A DNA stretch of 21,835 nt from CAZTVF01 sp964616985 (GCA_964616985.1 CAZTVF010000088.1:1-21835), one strand, 5' to 3'. Positions 1 to 8,291 are shown, counted from the first letter of the stretch. A program made the numbers and translations. The notes: a model not told the origin generated them from the letters alone.

Positions 1-314
1 TTCTTGGCGATGACGGGGTCGTTGATGTTAACGCCCGCGTTGACCAGGGCCAGCAGGTTCAGGAGGGTGTAGCCCTGCATGCCGCCGCCGAAGCGACCGC
101 GATTGGGGTTATTATCAAGGGCCGCGCCGCCGACCTGCCCGCGGAGGGAGGCAATGAGTTTCTGGATGGCAGTGGCCACCTGCTCTGCACTGACGTCGGG
201 GGCTTGGGGAATGTTCGGCGCGGGCGTCCGGGCGGGGCCTGCCGCCAGGCACGGCGCGGCCCCCACCGCCGCCACCAGCGCGATCAGCAATAGCTTGTTC
301 GCATGCGCCCACAT
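1..314 (-). CDS. Secreted protein, N-terminal fragment (possibly alpha/alpha-toroid repeat protein)
   Basis: The gene starts at the ATG at 314 and runs off the left edge, so only about 104 residues are visible. GAGGA lies eight bases upstream of the start. The N-terminus (MWAHANKLLLIALVAAVGAAPCLA) is a clear Sec signal peptide, with cleavage likely after CLA near residue 24. The exported part begins with a Pro/Ala stretch, then a predicted helix (EQVATAIQKLIASLRGQ) and the segment GYTLLNLLALVNAGVNINDP. That alternation of a GY-start helix and an 'LLALVNAG.. NDPVI' helix resembles prenyltransferase/terpene-cyclase-like toroid repeats that planctomycetes often carry near MoxR ATPases. The gene is divergent from moxR across a 156-bp gap. 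The export signal is seen directly; the fold is an inference from a short fragment and no enzymatic role can be assigned. Confidence 0.7.
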   Translation of the reverse strand, partial: MWAHANKLLLIALVAAVGAAPCLAAGPARTPAPNIPQAPDVSAEQVATAIQKLIASLRGQVGGAALDNNPNRGRFGGGMQGYTLLNLLALVNAGVNINDPVIAK

Positions 315-343
315 GTTATGATGTCCTCGCAATGCCCGCGATC

Positions 344-349
344 ATTGTA
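344..349 (-). promoter_or_regulatory. Candidate -10 element for the leftward secreted-protein gene
   Basis: TACAAT on the minus strand lies about 30 bases before the ATG at 314, which would leave a leader of roughly 20 nt containing the GAGGA ribosome-binding site. No convincing -35 lies 16-18 bp upstream (the only TTGACC is 24 bp away), so this is a weak call. No comparable rightward promoter was recognised for moxR in the same gap. Confidence 0.25.
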
Positions 350-470
350 TCGGATCGGCCGGCGGGGCGATACGGTCAAACATATTTTGCTCTAACCAAG
401 GTCACAGGCTGGGCATTCGGGATGGCACTTTGCCGGCGCCGCCGCAGCGCCCGTTGTGGAAGGGAAGAAA

Positions 471-1802
471 ATGGCCAAGGAAGTGTTCGAGAGTCTTGTC
501 GAGCAGTTCGCCGGCGCCCACCAGATCCTCAACCGCGAGCTGTCGCGCGTGATCATCGGCCAGCGCGAGGTGCTCGACCAGGTCTTCGCGGCCATCATCG
601 CCCGCGGGCACTGCCTGCTGGTGGGCGTGCCGGGCCTGGCCAAGACGATGATGGTCTCGGCCCTGGCCAAGACGCTGGACCTGAGCTTCAAACGCATCCA
701 GTTCACGCCCGACCTGATGCCGTCGGACATCACCGGCACCAACGTCATCGACGAGGGCGAGAGCGGCCGCCGCGAGTTCCGCTTCGTGCCCGGGCCGCTG
801 TTCGCGCACATCATCCTGGCCGACGAAATCAACCGGACGCCGCCCAAAACGCAGGCGGCCCTGCTGCAGGCCATGCAGGAGCGTGAGATCACGGTCGGGC
901 AGGAGACGTACACGCTGCCGGACCCGTTTTTCGTGATCGCCACGCAAAACCCCATCGAGCAGGAGGGCACGTACCCGCTGCCCGAGGCCCAGCTGGACCG
1001 CTTCATGTTCAACATCTTCGTGGACTACCCCTCGCCGGCGGAGGAGGAGAAGATCCTTGCCGAGACCACGTCGGGCAAGCACACGACGCTGTCGACGGTG
1101 TTCAATGCGCGGCAGATCCAGAACATGCAGCGCCTGGTCTCCAGCATCCCCATCACCGAGTACGTGATCAAGTACGTCGCCAAGCTCGTCCGCGCGACCC
1201 GCCCCACCGACCCGTCGGCCCCGGACTTCGTGAAGAAGATGGTGGACTGGGGCGCCGGCCCCCGCGCCGGGCAGTACCTGATCATGGGCGGCAAGGCCTT
1301 CGCCGCGATGGAAGGCCGCCTCAGCGTCTCCGTCGAAGACATCCGCCGCGTCGCCATCCCCGTGCTGCGGCACCGCATCGGGTGCAACTTCGCCGCCGGC
1401 TCCGAGGGCATCGACTCCGTCGAGATCACCCGCCGGCTGATCCAGGCCGTGGGCGAGCCCGAGGTGCCCAAGTACGCCGTTCATCGCGAGAAGGCCCCCG
1501 AGGCGCGGGCCGAGCCCGCGGCCGTGCGCTCCGACTTCATGCAGGACGAGCCCCCGCCGACCCCGGCCAAGCCCGCCCGCCAGGCGGCCCCTGCCCCCGA
1601 GCCCAAGCCCGAGGCCCGGCCGGCGGCAAAGCCCGAGGCCAAGCCCGCCGCAAAACCCGAGACCGCGCGGGCGGCCAAGCCCGAGGCCGCCGAGCCCGCC
1701 GCCCCCAAGCCGGCCCCGCGCGTCGCCCCCAAGCCCCCCCTCACCCCGCCCTCCTCCGGCAGCCGCGACGAATACAAGCCCCCCCTGCCGCTGGACGAGT
1801 GA
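471..1802 (+). CDS. MoxR-family AAA+ ATPase with long Pro/Ala/Lys-rich C-terminal tail
   Basis: This is a 443-residue cytosolic ATPase of the MoxR family, whose members act as chaperones in maturing metalloenzymes or envelope complexes. Walker A is GVPGLAKT (residues 52-59), Walker B is IILADE (114-119) followed by INRTPPKTQAALLQAM, and sensor 1 is IATQNP (156-161) followed by the family's IEQEGTYPLPEAQLDRF. The ATG at 471 is preferred because AAGGGAAG lies just upstream; the in-frame GTG at 456 has no such site. Typical MoxR proteins end near residue 330. This one continues for about 100 residues (341-443) of low-complexity Pro, Ala, Lys and Glu, including repeated KPEAKPAAKPE-like units. 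The usual DUF58/BatA partners are absent downstream; the only close neighbour is the divergent secreted protein. Family assignment is secure, the client unknown. Confidence 0.95.
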   Translation: MAKEVFESLVEQFAGAHQILNRELSRVIIGQREVLDQVFAAIIARGHCLLVGVPGLAKTMMVSALAKTLDLSFKRIQFTPDLMPSDITGTNVIDEGESGRREFRFVPGPLFAHIILADEINRTPPKTQAALLQAMQEREITVGQETYTLPDPFFVIATQNPIEQEGTYPLPEAQLDRFMFNIFVDYPSPAEEEKILAETTSGKHTTLSTVFNARQIQNMQRLVSSIPITEYVIKYVAKLVRATRPTDPSAPDFVKKMVDWGAGPRAGQYLIMGGKAFAAMEGRLSVSVEDIRRVAIPVLRHRIGCNFAAGSEGIDSVEITRRLIQAVGEPEVPKYAVHREKAPEARAEPAAVRSDFMQDEPPPTPAKPARQAAPAPEPKPEARPAAKPEAKPAAKPETARAAKPEAAEPAAPKPAPRVAPKPPLTPPSSGSRDEYKPPLPLDE

Positions 1803-1818
1803 GCCGCGTCCAAATCGC

Positions 1819-1848
1819 TTGACAATCGCCGGGGGCATCTCGTATAAA
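1819..1848 (+). promoter_or_regulatory. Sigma-70-type promoter of pckG
   Basis: TTGACA (1819-1824) and TATAAA (1843-1848) are separated by 18 bp, giving a perfect -35 and a five-of-six -10. This is the best promoter in the window. Transcription would start near 1855, leaving a leader of about 105 nt before the PEP carboxykinase ATG. That leader shows no riboswitch or attenuator fold I recognise. Confidence 0.75.
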
Positions 1849-1958
1849 GTCCTACCGCTTGCAGGGCGCTGTCGCTCCCTCTCATGCGGCGTCTGAAGCG
1901 TTTCTTTTGTTGACCAGGACGAAATCGGCCAACGGACCCCCCGGAATCGGAGACTGAA

Positions 1959-3833
1959 ATGGAAGCTAGAACTGCAGAGTTGCTGAAGACCAAGCTCGAC
2001 CCCAAGAGCCTCGCAAAGCTCGAGGCCCTCCAGAACGAGCACCTCAACGCCTTCATCGCCGACGCCATCGAGCTCATGCAGCCCGCCAACGTCGTCGTCT
2101 GCGACGATTCCAAGGAAGACGTCGCCTGGGTTCGCAAGCAGGCCATCGAGAAGGGCGAGGAGAAAGCCCTCGCCACGCCCGGCCACACCTACCACTTCGA
2201 CGGCATGAAGGACCAGGGGCGCGACAAGGAAGTCACCCGCTACCTCGTCCCCGCCGACGACTCCCTCGGCAAGAACCTCAACCAGATCGAGCGCACCGAG
2301 GGCCTCAAGGAAGTCCGCGGCCTGCTGGGCGGCCAGATGAAGGGCCGCACCATGCTGGTTCGATTCTTCTGCCTGGGCCCCACCCAGTCGCCCTTCAGCA
2401 TCTCCTGCGCCCAGGTGACCGACTCGTTCTACGTCGGCCACAGCGAAGACCTGCTTTACCGCGCGGGCTACGAGCAGTTCAAACGCCTCGCGGGCAAGCC
2501 CGACTTCTTCCGCTTCATGCACTCCGCCGGCAAGCTGTCGCCGGAGATGACGTCGGTCGAGGCCGACCTCAAGCGGATCTACATCGACTACACGAAGGAA
2601 ACCATCTACTCGGTCAACACGCAGTACGCCGGCAACACCGTCGGCCTCAAGAAGCTCGCCCTTCGCCTGGCCATCCGCAAGGCCGACCGCGAGGGCTGGC
2701 TGGCCGAGCACATGTTCGTCATGGGCGTTCACGGGCCCAAGAACCGCGTCACGTACTTCTGCGGCGCGTACCCCTCGGCCTGCGGCAAGACCTCCACGGC
2801 CATGATCCCGGGCGAAACGATCATCGGCGACGACCTGGCCTACTTCCGCTCGATCGACGGAGTGGCCCGCGCGGTCAACACCGAGGTCGGCATCTTCGGC
2901 ATCATCCAGGACGTGAAGGAGAAGGACGACCCGGTGATCTGGAAGGTGCTGGCCAACCCCGGCGAGGTCATCTTCTCGAACATCCTGGTCACCGACGGCA
3001 AGCCGTACTGGCTGGGCATGGGCCAGGACACCCCCCACGAAGGCGTGAACTTCTCGGGCCCCTGGCACATCGGCAAGATCGACAAGCAGGGCAACGAGAT
3101 CCCCGCCGCCCACAAGAACGCCCGCTACACCATCAGCCTGCGGGCGCTGGCGAACCTGGATCCCGAGTTGGATAACCCCCAGGGCGTGCCGGTCGGCGGC
3201 GTCATCTACGGCGGTCGCGACAGCGACACCGCCGTGCCCGTGCAGGAGAGCTTCGACTGGACGCACGGGGTCATCGCCTACGGCGCCAGCCAGGAAAGCG
3301 AGACCACCGCGGCCACCATCGGCCAGGAGGGCCTCCGCCAGTTCAACCTGATGAGCAACCTGGATTTCCTGGCGATCCCGCTGGGCAAGTACATCCAGAA
3401 CAACCTGGATTTCGCCAAGAAGGTCAAGGCCGCCCCGAAGGTGTTCGCGACGAACTACTTCCAGCGCGGCAAGGACGGCAAGTTCCTCACCGGCATGCGC
3501 GACAAGGCCGTTTGGGTGAAGTGGATGGAGCTCCGCGTGCACGGCGACGCACAGGCCATCGAGGCCCCCACGGGCAGGATCCCCAAATATGAAGACCTCA
3601 AGCGGCTGTTCCAGCAGGTGCTCGGCAAAGAGTACACGCAGGAGCAGTACGTCGAGCAGTTCACGATCCGCATCCCCGAGAACCTGGCCAAGATCGAGCG
3701 CATCGAGAAGATCTACCGCACCGACATCAACGATTCGCCCGCCGTCGTCTTCGAGGTCCTCGCCGCCCAGCGCCAGCGCCTCCTCGCCCTGCAAAAGGCC
3801 AAGGGCGACTACGTCAAGCCGCAGGACCTGTAA
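1959..3833 (+). CDS. pckG: Phosphoenolpyruvate carboxykinase (GTP)
   Basis: The 624-residue enzyme interconverts oxaloacetate plus GTP with phosphoenolpyruvate, CO2 and GDP in the cytosol, linking the TCA cycle to gluconeogenesis or, in anaerobes, fixing CO2 in the reverse direction. The length fits the GTP-dependent family (about 590-625). The nucleotide-binding P-loop of that family is present as YPSACGKTS (residues 271-279), with the hyper-reactive cysteine at C275 and K277-T278 for phosphate and metal. The kinase-2 segment GETIIGDDLAYF follows at about 287-298, and the C-terminal part has FNLMSNLDFL and GKYIQNNLDF. The start is the ATG at 1959 with CGGAGA upstream. It has its own strong promoter and a hairpin after the stop, so it is probably monocistronic. 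The GTP rather than ATP class is recognised from the P-loop context. Confidence 0.95.
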   Translation: MEARTAELLKTKLDPKSLAKLEALQNEHLNAFIADAIELMQPANVVVCDDSKEDVAWVRKQAIEKGEEKALATPGHTYHFDGMKDQGRDKEVTRYLVPADDSLGKNLNQIERTEGLKEVRGLLGGQMKGRTMLVRFFCLGPTQSPFSISCAQVTDSFYVGHSEDLLYRAGYEQFKRLAGKPDFFRFMHSAGKLSPEMTSVEADLKRIYIDYTKETIYSVNTQYAGNTVGLKKLALRLAIRKADREGWLAEHMFVMGVHGPKNRVTYFCGAYPSACGKTSTAMIPGETIIGDDLAYFRSIDGVARAVNTEVGIFGIIQDVKEKDDPVIWKVLANPGEVIFSNILVTDGKPYWLGMGQDTPHEGVNFSGPWHIGKIDKQGNEIPAAHKNARYTISLRALANLDPELDNPQGVPVGGVIYGGRDSDTAVPVQESFDWTHGVIAYGASQESETTAATIGQEGLRQFNLMSNLDFLAIPLGKYIQNNLDFAKKVKAAPKVFATNYFQRGKDGKFLTGMRDKAVWVKWMELRVHGDAQAIEAPTGRIPKYEDLKRLFQQVLGKEYTQEQYVEQFTIRIPENLAKIERIEKIYRTDINDSPAVVFEVLAAQRQRLLALQKAKGDYVKPQDL

Positions 3834-3847
3834 TCCCTCACGCGGCC

Positions 3848-3873
3848 TGCCCTCTCCCCACGGGGAGAGGGCA
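3848..3873. terminator. Hairpin between convergent pckG and the leftward secreted-protein gene
   Basis: A perfect 12-bp inverted repeat (TGCCCTCTCCCC / GGGGAGAGGGCA, separated by AC) starts 14 bases after the pckG stop and ends 17 bases beyond the convergent gene's stop. Its position suggests a bidirectional terminator. There is no T-tract on either side, so intrinsic termination is not assured, and a related CCTCTCCC/GGGAGAGG palindrome recurs at 8160 and 8458 as an apparent dispersed repeat. Confidence 0.55.
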
Positions 3874-3890
3874 GCTCGCCGAGAGAGGCG

Positions 3891-5666
3891 TCACTTGGCG
3901 GGCGCGGAGGTGGCGGCGGTTTTCTGGATCTCCATGATTTCCTTGGTGCCGCGGTTCATGTACCAGCCGGCGATCATGTAGATATCGCCGGCGGCTGCGG
4001 CGGCGATCATCTCGCTGCGGCGGCGTTCGAGCAGTTCGGGGGTGTTGCGGTCCTTGCCCATCACGCTCGCGCCGTCATTGGCCATCGTACAGATGAACGC
4101 CTGCGGCCAGATGCGGCGGATGGGAGCGTAGGTGTTCGTCACGCCGTGATGGGCGAGCGAATCCAGCGGGGCCGAGACGGTGTGGTACCGCAGCGTCTGG
4201 TTCTCGGGAATCAGCAGCACGTCGGGGTTCTCGGCGTAGAGCTTCTCCAGCACCCACGCGGCCATGATGTCGTGGCGATTCGCGTCGTCGGCGCGGCGGG
4301 TGATCGTCGAGTCGATGTAGAACAGCGTGCACCCCCACCGCTTGCGGGAGTACTCGATGTCGGCCTTCAGATCGTCGTAGGCTTCCTGGTCGTTAAGCAT
4401 CGCCTGCGACCACACGCCGTTGGCGTCCTGCCGCATGCCCTGCGGCCGCAGGCACACACCCACGCGCAGGCCCGCCTGGCGGAAGATGCGGAAGTACGCG
4501 TCGGCCACCGGCATGCGGAGCTTCTTGATGACGCCAGCCTCGTTGGCCTCGATCTCGACGGGCTCTTCCATCTCCGGCGCGGTCTTGGGCTGCAGGTGCG
4601 GCGTGCCGTAGTACACGCAGGAGGGGAACTGCCCACCCTCGATGTCCCAGGTGATCGCGCCCTGGGCGCCGGCCTCCACGAGAGTCTTGGCCGAGCCTTC
4701 AGCCAGCTTGAGCACGCCGGCGGCAAACTCGGTGCGGCCCTGCGGCGTGGAGACGTCCGGCCGCCCGCCATTGATGATCAGCCAGTGACGCGGGTTCTTC
4801 TCGATGTTCGTGCGCGAAGGGTCGATGCCCTGCAGATTCATCATTCCGATCGGCCGGTGGTCTTCCCACTTGAGCTTCATCGGGTACTTCTTGCCGAAGG
4901 CGGCCAGCAGGTCGGCCGCGGGGTCGAACGCGTCGGCCGCCGCGGGCGCCGTCCGCAGCGAGCAGGTGATCTCTCGCCGTTGCCCGGCCGCCAGCGACCC
5001 CATCGTCACGCCCAGGGGATATTTGAGGCTGGCGTTGCCGTCAGTGGCCGGCTCGGAGAGGACGGCCGTTGTCTCGTCGAGTTCATCGGCTCGCCAGCAC
5101 AGGTTCCCCGCCGGCCAGGAGAAGACGACGACCGGCGGCTGCGCGCCGCGCCCGGCGGCGATGGGGATGCCGCCCGAGCGGGTGCCCCTGCCCGTGCCGA
5201 ACTGACCGGGATCGCAACTCCGCCTCAACGGCGGCTGGGGGAACTTGAGCACGGCCACGCGGACCTGCAGCTTGGGCAGCGCCTCGGCCGAGGTGTTCTC
5301 CGCGACGATGCGGACGGTGAGGCGGTCGGCGCTGCCGCTGTACAGGAACCGCACGGAGCCCCACGCGCAGGCCTGCACGATCTCGTCGCCGACGCGCTGG
5401 GGTGGCTGGGGCTTGGGGCCGAAGACGTCCGGCTGCCCGCTGGCGAGCATGTCCTCGCCGCCCAGCGTCAGCGAAGAGAGGCCCTTGTCATTGAGCTCGA
5501 ATTTCACGTCCACCGGCTGTGTGCTGGCGGCCGTGGCGGGCTGGGTGGCGGGTTTCGAGGCCGGCGCCGACGCGGCGAGCGGCTTGTCTTCGCCCATCGC
5601 CATCCGCCCGCCCACGAACGCCAAGCTCACCGCCGCTACGATGCACCACAATCTGGTCTGGCACAT
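3891..5666 (-). CDS. Secreted two-domain protein, probable TIM-barrel glycosidase-like, function unknown
   Basis: A 591-residue protein that I do not recognise by name. It starts at the ATG at 5666 with AGGAG six bases upstream. Residues 1-25 form a signal peptide, followed by an Ala/Pro/Thr-rich linker (residues 29-51, with KPATQPATAAS). Residues about 55-245 are rich in predicted beta strands and look like a beta-sandwich. From about 268 the pattern becomes alternating strand and helix, as in a (beta/alpha)8 barrel: AITWDIEGGQFPS (D341, E343), LRVGVCLRP (400-408), CTLFYIDSTI (D452), PDVLLIPENQ (E488), DIYMIAGWYMN near the end. These carboxylates at strand ends are candidate catalytic residues. 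The barrel, the export signal and the nearby hydrolase and sulfatase suggest a glycoside hydrolase, but no family signature was matched. It is monocistronic and convergent with pckG. Confidence 0.8.
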   Translation of the reverse strand: MCQTRLWCIVAAVSLAFVGGRMAMGEDKPLAASAPASKPATQPATAASTQPVDVKFELNDKGLSSLTLGGEDMLASGQPDVFGPKPQPPQRVGDEIVQACAWGSVRFLYSGSADRLTVRIVAENTSAEALPKLQVRVAVLKFPQPPLRRSCDPGQFGTGRGTRSGGIPIAAGRGAQPPVVVFSWPAGNLCWRADELDETTAVLSEPATDGNASLKYPLGVTMGSLAAGQRREITCSLRTAPAAADAFDPAADLLAAFGKKYPMKLKWEDHRPIGMMNLQGIDPSRTNIEKNPRHWLIINGGRPDVSTPQGRTEFAAGVLKLAEGSAKTLVEAGAQGAITWDIEGGQFPSCVYYGTPHLQPKTAPEMEEPVEIEANEAGVIKKLRMPVADAYFRIFRQAGLRVGVCLRPQGMRQDANGVWSQAMLNDQEAYDDLKADIEYSRKRWGCTLFYIDSTITRRADDANRHDIMAAWVLEKLYAENPDVLLIPENQTLRYHTVSAPLDSLAHHGVTNTYAPIRRIWPQAFICTMANDGASVMGKDRNTPELLERRRSEMIAAAAAGDIYMIAGWYMNRGTKEIMEIQKTAATSAPAK

Positions 5667-5759
5667 GGCAGACTCCTGATCTGAAAGATGTCATGAAGGA
5701 CGCGGGGACTTAGTGTACTGTCCCAGTCTGCTGGAGTCTCGCCTATCTAGAGTCATTCG

Positions 5760-5830
5760 AGGGGTGGCGGCCTTCCTAGGCCGCCACCACAGCCGTCTGC
5801 AGGTGGCGGCCTAGGAAGGCCGCCACCCCT
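5760..5830. repeat. Nested palindromic repeat (two hairpins in inverted orientation)
   Basis: Two 29-bp arms, 5760-5788 and 5802-5830, are perfect reverse complements separated by 13 bp. Each arm is itself a hairpin with a 10-bp stem (GGTGGCGGCC / GGCCGCCACC) and a six-base loop, TTCCTA on the left and TAGGAA on the right. The DNA can therefore fold either as two small hairpins or as one long 29-bp cruciform. It lies between two divergent genes and resembles a paired REP/BIME-type element. No coding sequence is involved. Confidence 0.85.
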
Positions 5831-5875
5831 TAAGCGCGGTGCTGAGGTGCCATGGCGGCTGACTTCTCCCCGGGG

Positions 5876-5905
5876 GTGCCATCTGCGCCCGGGGGACGCT
5901 ACAAT
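5876..5905 (+). promoter_or_regulatory. Candidate promoter of the glycoside hydrolase gene
   Basis: GTGCCA (5876-5881, four of six) and TACAAT (5900-5905, five of six) are 18 bp apart. A start near 5912 would give a leader of about 16 nt that still contains the AAGGAG ribosome-binding site. The -10 matches the TACAAT seen before the nfeD gene at 17650, which adds some weight. Confidence 0.45.
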
Positions 5906-5915
5906 CCGACTCCGG

Positions 5916-5921
5916 AAGGAG
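5916..5921 (+). promoter_or_regulatory. Ribosome-binding site fixing the glycoside hydrolase start
   Basis: AAGGAG with a six-base spacer to the ATG at 5928. The open frame extends up to 5847, but the upstream ATG there overlaps the candidate promoter and has no such site. Confidence 0.8.
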
Positions 5922-5927
5922 CAGGCG

Positions 5928-8096
5928 ATGGCCAAGCATGTGTACGCGGGCGGCGGTTGGGCGGGCGTGAAGAGCAAGGCGAGTGGGTTCTTCCGCGTCG
6001 AGGAGATCGACGGGCGATGGTGGGTAATCGACCCTGCCGGCGAGGGGTTCTTCGTCGTAGGCACCGACCACGTCAACTACCACTCGCACCGCTGCGAGGC
6101 GTTAGGCTACGCCCCCTATCACCGCAACTGCCAGGCCAAGTACGGCAGCGAGGAGGCGTGGGCGGCCGAGGCGACGCGAAGGCTGCGGGCGTGGGGGTTC
6201 AACAACGTCGGCGCGGGCTGCGGCGGGTCGGTCCGGCACCGCGGCCTGACGCACACGGAATTCGTCAGCTTCGGCCACGGCTACGCGAAGATCGACCCGA
6301 TCGCTCCTCGCCGCTGGTGGACGGGCTTTCCCAACGTCTTCGGCGAGGGCTTCGTCAAGTACTGCGACGGCCTGGCCCGCAAGCTGTGCCGCCCCAATCG
6401 CAGCGACCCCTGGCTGCTGGGCTACTTCCTCGACAACGAGCTGGAATGGTACGGCTCGTACGGCGAGCAGTTCGGGCAGTTCGACGTCGGCTCGTCGCTG
6501 TTGACCGACGCGTTCGTCCTGCCGGCTGACAACGCGGCGCGGAAGGCGGCCGAGAGATTGCTCCGCAGCCGCCACACGACGCCGGCGGCCATCAACCGCG
6601 CGTGGGGCACGCGCCTGGCGAGCCTTCGCGAGTTGTCGGCGCTGACGTCATTGCCGCGCCCGCAGACGCCGCAGGCCCATGAGGACGTGCTGGCCTACCT
6701 GCGCCTGTGCGCGGAGGAATACTTCGCCGTAACGACCAAGGCGATCCACCGCCACGACCCCAACCACATGGTGCTGGGCTGCCGCTTCGCGGGCTCGGCC
6801 CGGGGGTTCATGGACGTGGTCGGCAAGTACTGCGACATCGTCTCGATCAACTGTTACCGCTTCCTGGACCTGGGGCTGGGCCGCTTCATCGACGGATTTG
6901 AGCAGGAGCTGGAGGCGTGGCACGCCCAGGCCCGCCGCCCGCTGATGATTACCGAGTGGAGCTTTCCGGCCCTGGACGCGGACCTGCCCTGCCGCAACGG
7001 CGGCGGCCAGCGCGTGCCCACCCAGCGTGACAAGGCGGCCGCCTTCCGCATCTTCCAGACGCACCTGTTTGGCCGCCCCTTCGTGGTCGGCAGCAACTAC
7101 TTCATGTGGAGCGACGAGCCCGCGCTGGGCGTCTCCAGGAGCTTCCCGGAGGACTGCAACTACGGCCTGGTGAACGAGCACGACGAGCCCTACACGCTGC
7201 TGACGCAGGCGGCGATGAACCTCAACCCCCGCGTCTACGCCATCCACAGCGGCAACGGCGAGGCGAAGGTATTCGTCACGCTGTGGCCGGACCGCCCCGG
7301 CGCGCCGGCCGCCTCGCAGACCTTCACGCTGACCGCCGCCAGCGAACTCGACGAGCCGGTCGAGGGCGCCGTGCGGCTGGCGGTTGTGGGCGCCCACGGC
7401 AGCGTCGCCCCGCGCGAGGTGCGCCTGGCCGTGCCGCCCCGCGGCGAAGTGCGCCAGAAAGTGATCGTCAAGGCCGGCGGCGATGACTTCTCGATCCGGA
7501 TCACCTCGGCCTGCCCGCGGATCTACGGCCTGAAGTACGACCACCTCCCGCGCCGCGTGCTGCGGGTGCCGGCAGGCCCCCCGCCGCGGCGAGTGACGCC
7601 GGCATGGCTGAAGGCGGGCGCGCCGATCACCGTGGATGTCGAGGGCCAACGCCTGCTGACGGGATCGATCCGCATTGCCGGCGGGCGGCTGCACATCCAT
7701 GCACAAGTTGCCGACGCCGCACCGCGCGTCAACCGGGCCGTGCCGTGGGACGGCTCGTGCATCGAGGTGTTCTTCAAGCAGCCCGCCCCGCTGACGCTGC
7801 TGCGGCAGTTCTACCTGATGCCCGATCTGGAGGCCCCCGCCCTGTGGGACCTTGCCTGCCGGCCGGTGGCGGGGTCAACCGCCGCGATCGCGGGGACTCG
7901 CGGCGGGTACGTGATCGACGCCTCGGCGCCGCTGGACGCCCTGGGCGTGCCACATGCGGAGGAGGCGTGGTGCATGGACCTGGTCGCCACGGCGGCGGCG
8001 TTCGGCGATCGCGGGCGGTCCCGCGCCGCCTGGAGCGGGGGCGCCGAGTCGCACTCCCGCTGGTCGCACTACGTCGTGATCGTGCCGACGGCGTAG
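5928..8096 (+). CDS. Clan GH-A glycoside hydrolase, agarase-like, with C-terminal CBM9-like domain
   Basis: A 722-residue protein. The N-terminal part, RWWVIDPAGEGFFVVGTDHV (about residues 27-46), is the opening strand typical of agarase-like GH-A enzymes. The barrel continues to about residue 430, with PWLLGYFLDNELEWYG supplying the predicted acid/base E171 after Asn170, and LMITEWSF supplying the predicted nucleophile E343 at the end of strand 7. Residues about 440-545 form a beta-sandwich. From about 570 the segment IRIAGGRLHIHAQV and then WDGSCIEVFF resembles a CBM9/DOMON-like carbohydrate-binding domain. No signal peptide is visible (MAKHVYAGGGW), so the enzyme is predicted cytosolic and would act on imported oligosaccharides, unless exported another way. 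It lies upstream of a sulfatase on the same strand, suggesting breakdown of a sulfated polysaccharide. The family within GH-A and the substrate are inferred. Confidence 0.8.
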   Translation: MAKHVYAGGGWAGVKSKASGFFRVEEIDGRWWVIDPAGEGFFVVGTDHVNYHSHRCEALGYAPYHRNCQAKYGSEEAWAAEATRRLRAWGFNNVGAGCGGSVRHRGLTHTEFVSFGHGYAKIDPIAPRRWWTGFPNVFGEGFVKYCDGLARKLCRPNRSDPWLLGYFLDNELEWYGSYGEQFGQFDVGSSLLTDAFVLPADNAARKAAERLLRSRHTTPAAINRAWGTRLASLRELSALTSLPRPQTPQAHEDVLAYLRLCAEEYFAVTTKAIHRHDPNHMVLGCRFAGSARGFMDVVGKYCDIVSINCYRFLDLGLGRFIDGFEQELEAWHAQARRPLMITEWSFPALDADLPCRNGGGQRVPTQRDKAAAFRIFQTHLFGRPFVVGSNYFMWSDEPALGVSRSFPEDCNYGLVNEHDEPYTLLTQAAMNLNPRVYAIHSGNGEAKVFVTLWPDRPGAPAASQTFTLTAASELDEPVEGAVRLAVVGAHGSVAPREVRLAVPPRGEVRQKVIVKAGGDDFSIRITSACPRIYGLKYDHLPRRVLRVPAGPPPRRVTPAWLKAGAPITVDVEGQRLLTGSIRIAGGRLHIHAQVADAAPRVNRAVPWDGSCIEVFFKQPAPLTLLRQFYLMPDLEAPALWDLACRPVAGSTAAIAGTRGGYVIDASAPLDALGVPHAEEAWCMDLVATAAAFGDRGRSRAAWSGGAESHSRWSHYVVIVPTA

Positions 8097-8102
8097 CAGC
8101 GC

Positions 8103-8154
8103 CACAATCCGTAGGGCATGCAGGTTCTTCCCGAAGGGAAGGTTCTGCATGCCA
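8103..8154 (+). repeat. Palindromic dispersed repeat, copy 1
   Basis: This 52-bp unit is identical to 8292-8343 except for one base (T at 8144, C at 8333). Its core is an imperfect palindrome, GGCATGCAG at 8115 pairing with CTGCATGCC ending at 8153, with an inner TTCCC-GAA-GGGAA hairpin. The two copies are 189 bp apart in direct orientation. Confidence 0.85.
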
Positions 8155-8159
8155 TAAGA

Positions 8160-8183
8160 CTCCTCTCCCTCGAGGGAAAGGAG
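8160..8183. repeat. CCTCTCCC-type palindrome, copy 1
   Basis: A 24-nt near-perfect palindrome centred on CTCGAG (CTCCTCTCCCTC / GAGGGAAAGGAG, one mismatched pair). It is related to 8458-8481 and more loosely to the hairpin at 3848-3873. Confidence 0.7.
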
Positions 8184-8291
8184 TGGGCGCGGACCGTGCC
8201 TTTCTAAAGCCGGCCCACTGCGTGGGTCGGTCTTTCACACTGGCGATTCTTCCGGCGTCTCGGCATCACCCCGTGCCATCGCTCGATCCAG

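Noticed and set aside
402..3794. A 1130-codon open frame on the minus strand opposite moxR and pckG
   Set aside because: It is antisense to two strongly recognised enzymes, crosses their intergenic promoter, and its translation is repetitive Val/Asp/Gly/Leu-rich sequence as expected from GC-rich codon bias.
4146..5684. A 512-codon plus-strand frame opposite the secreted barrel protein
   Set aside because: The minus-strand gene has a signal peptide and ribosome-binding site; the plus-strand product is Arg/Gly/His-rich without recognisable motifs.
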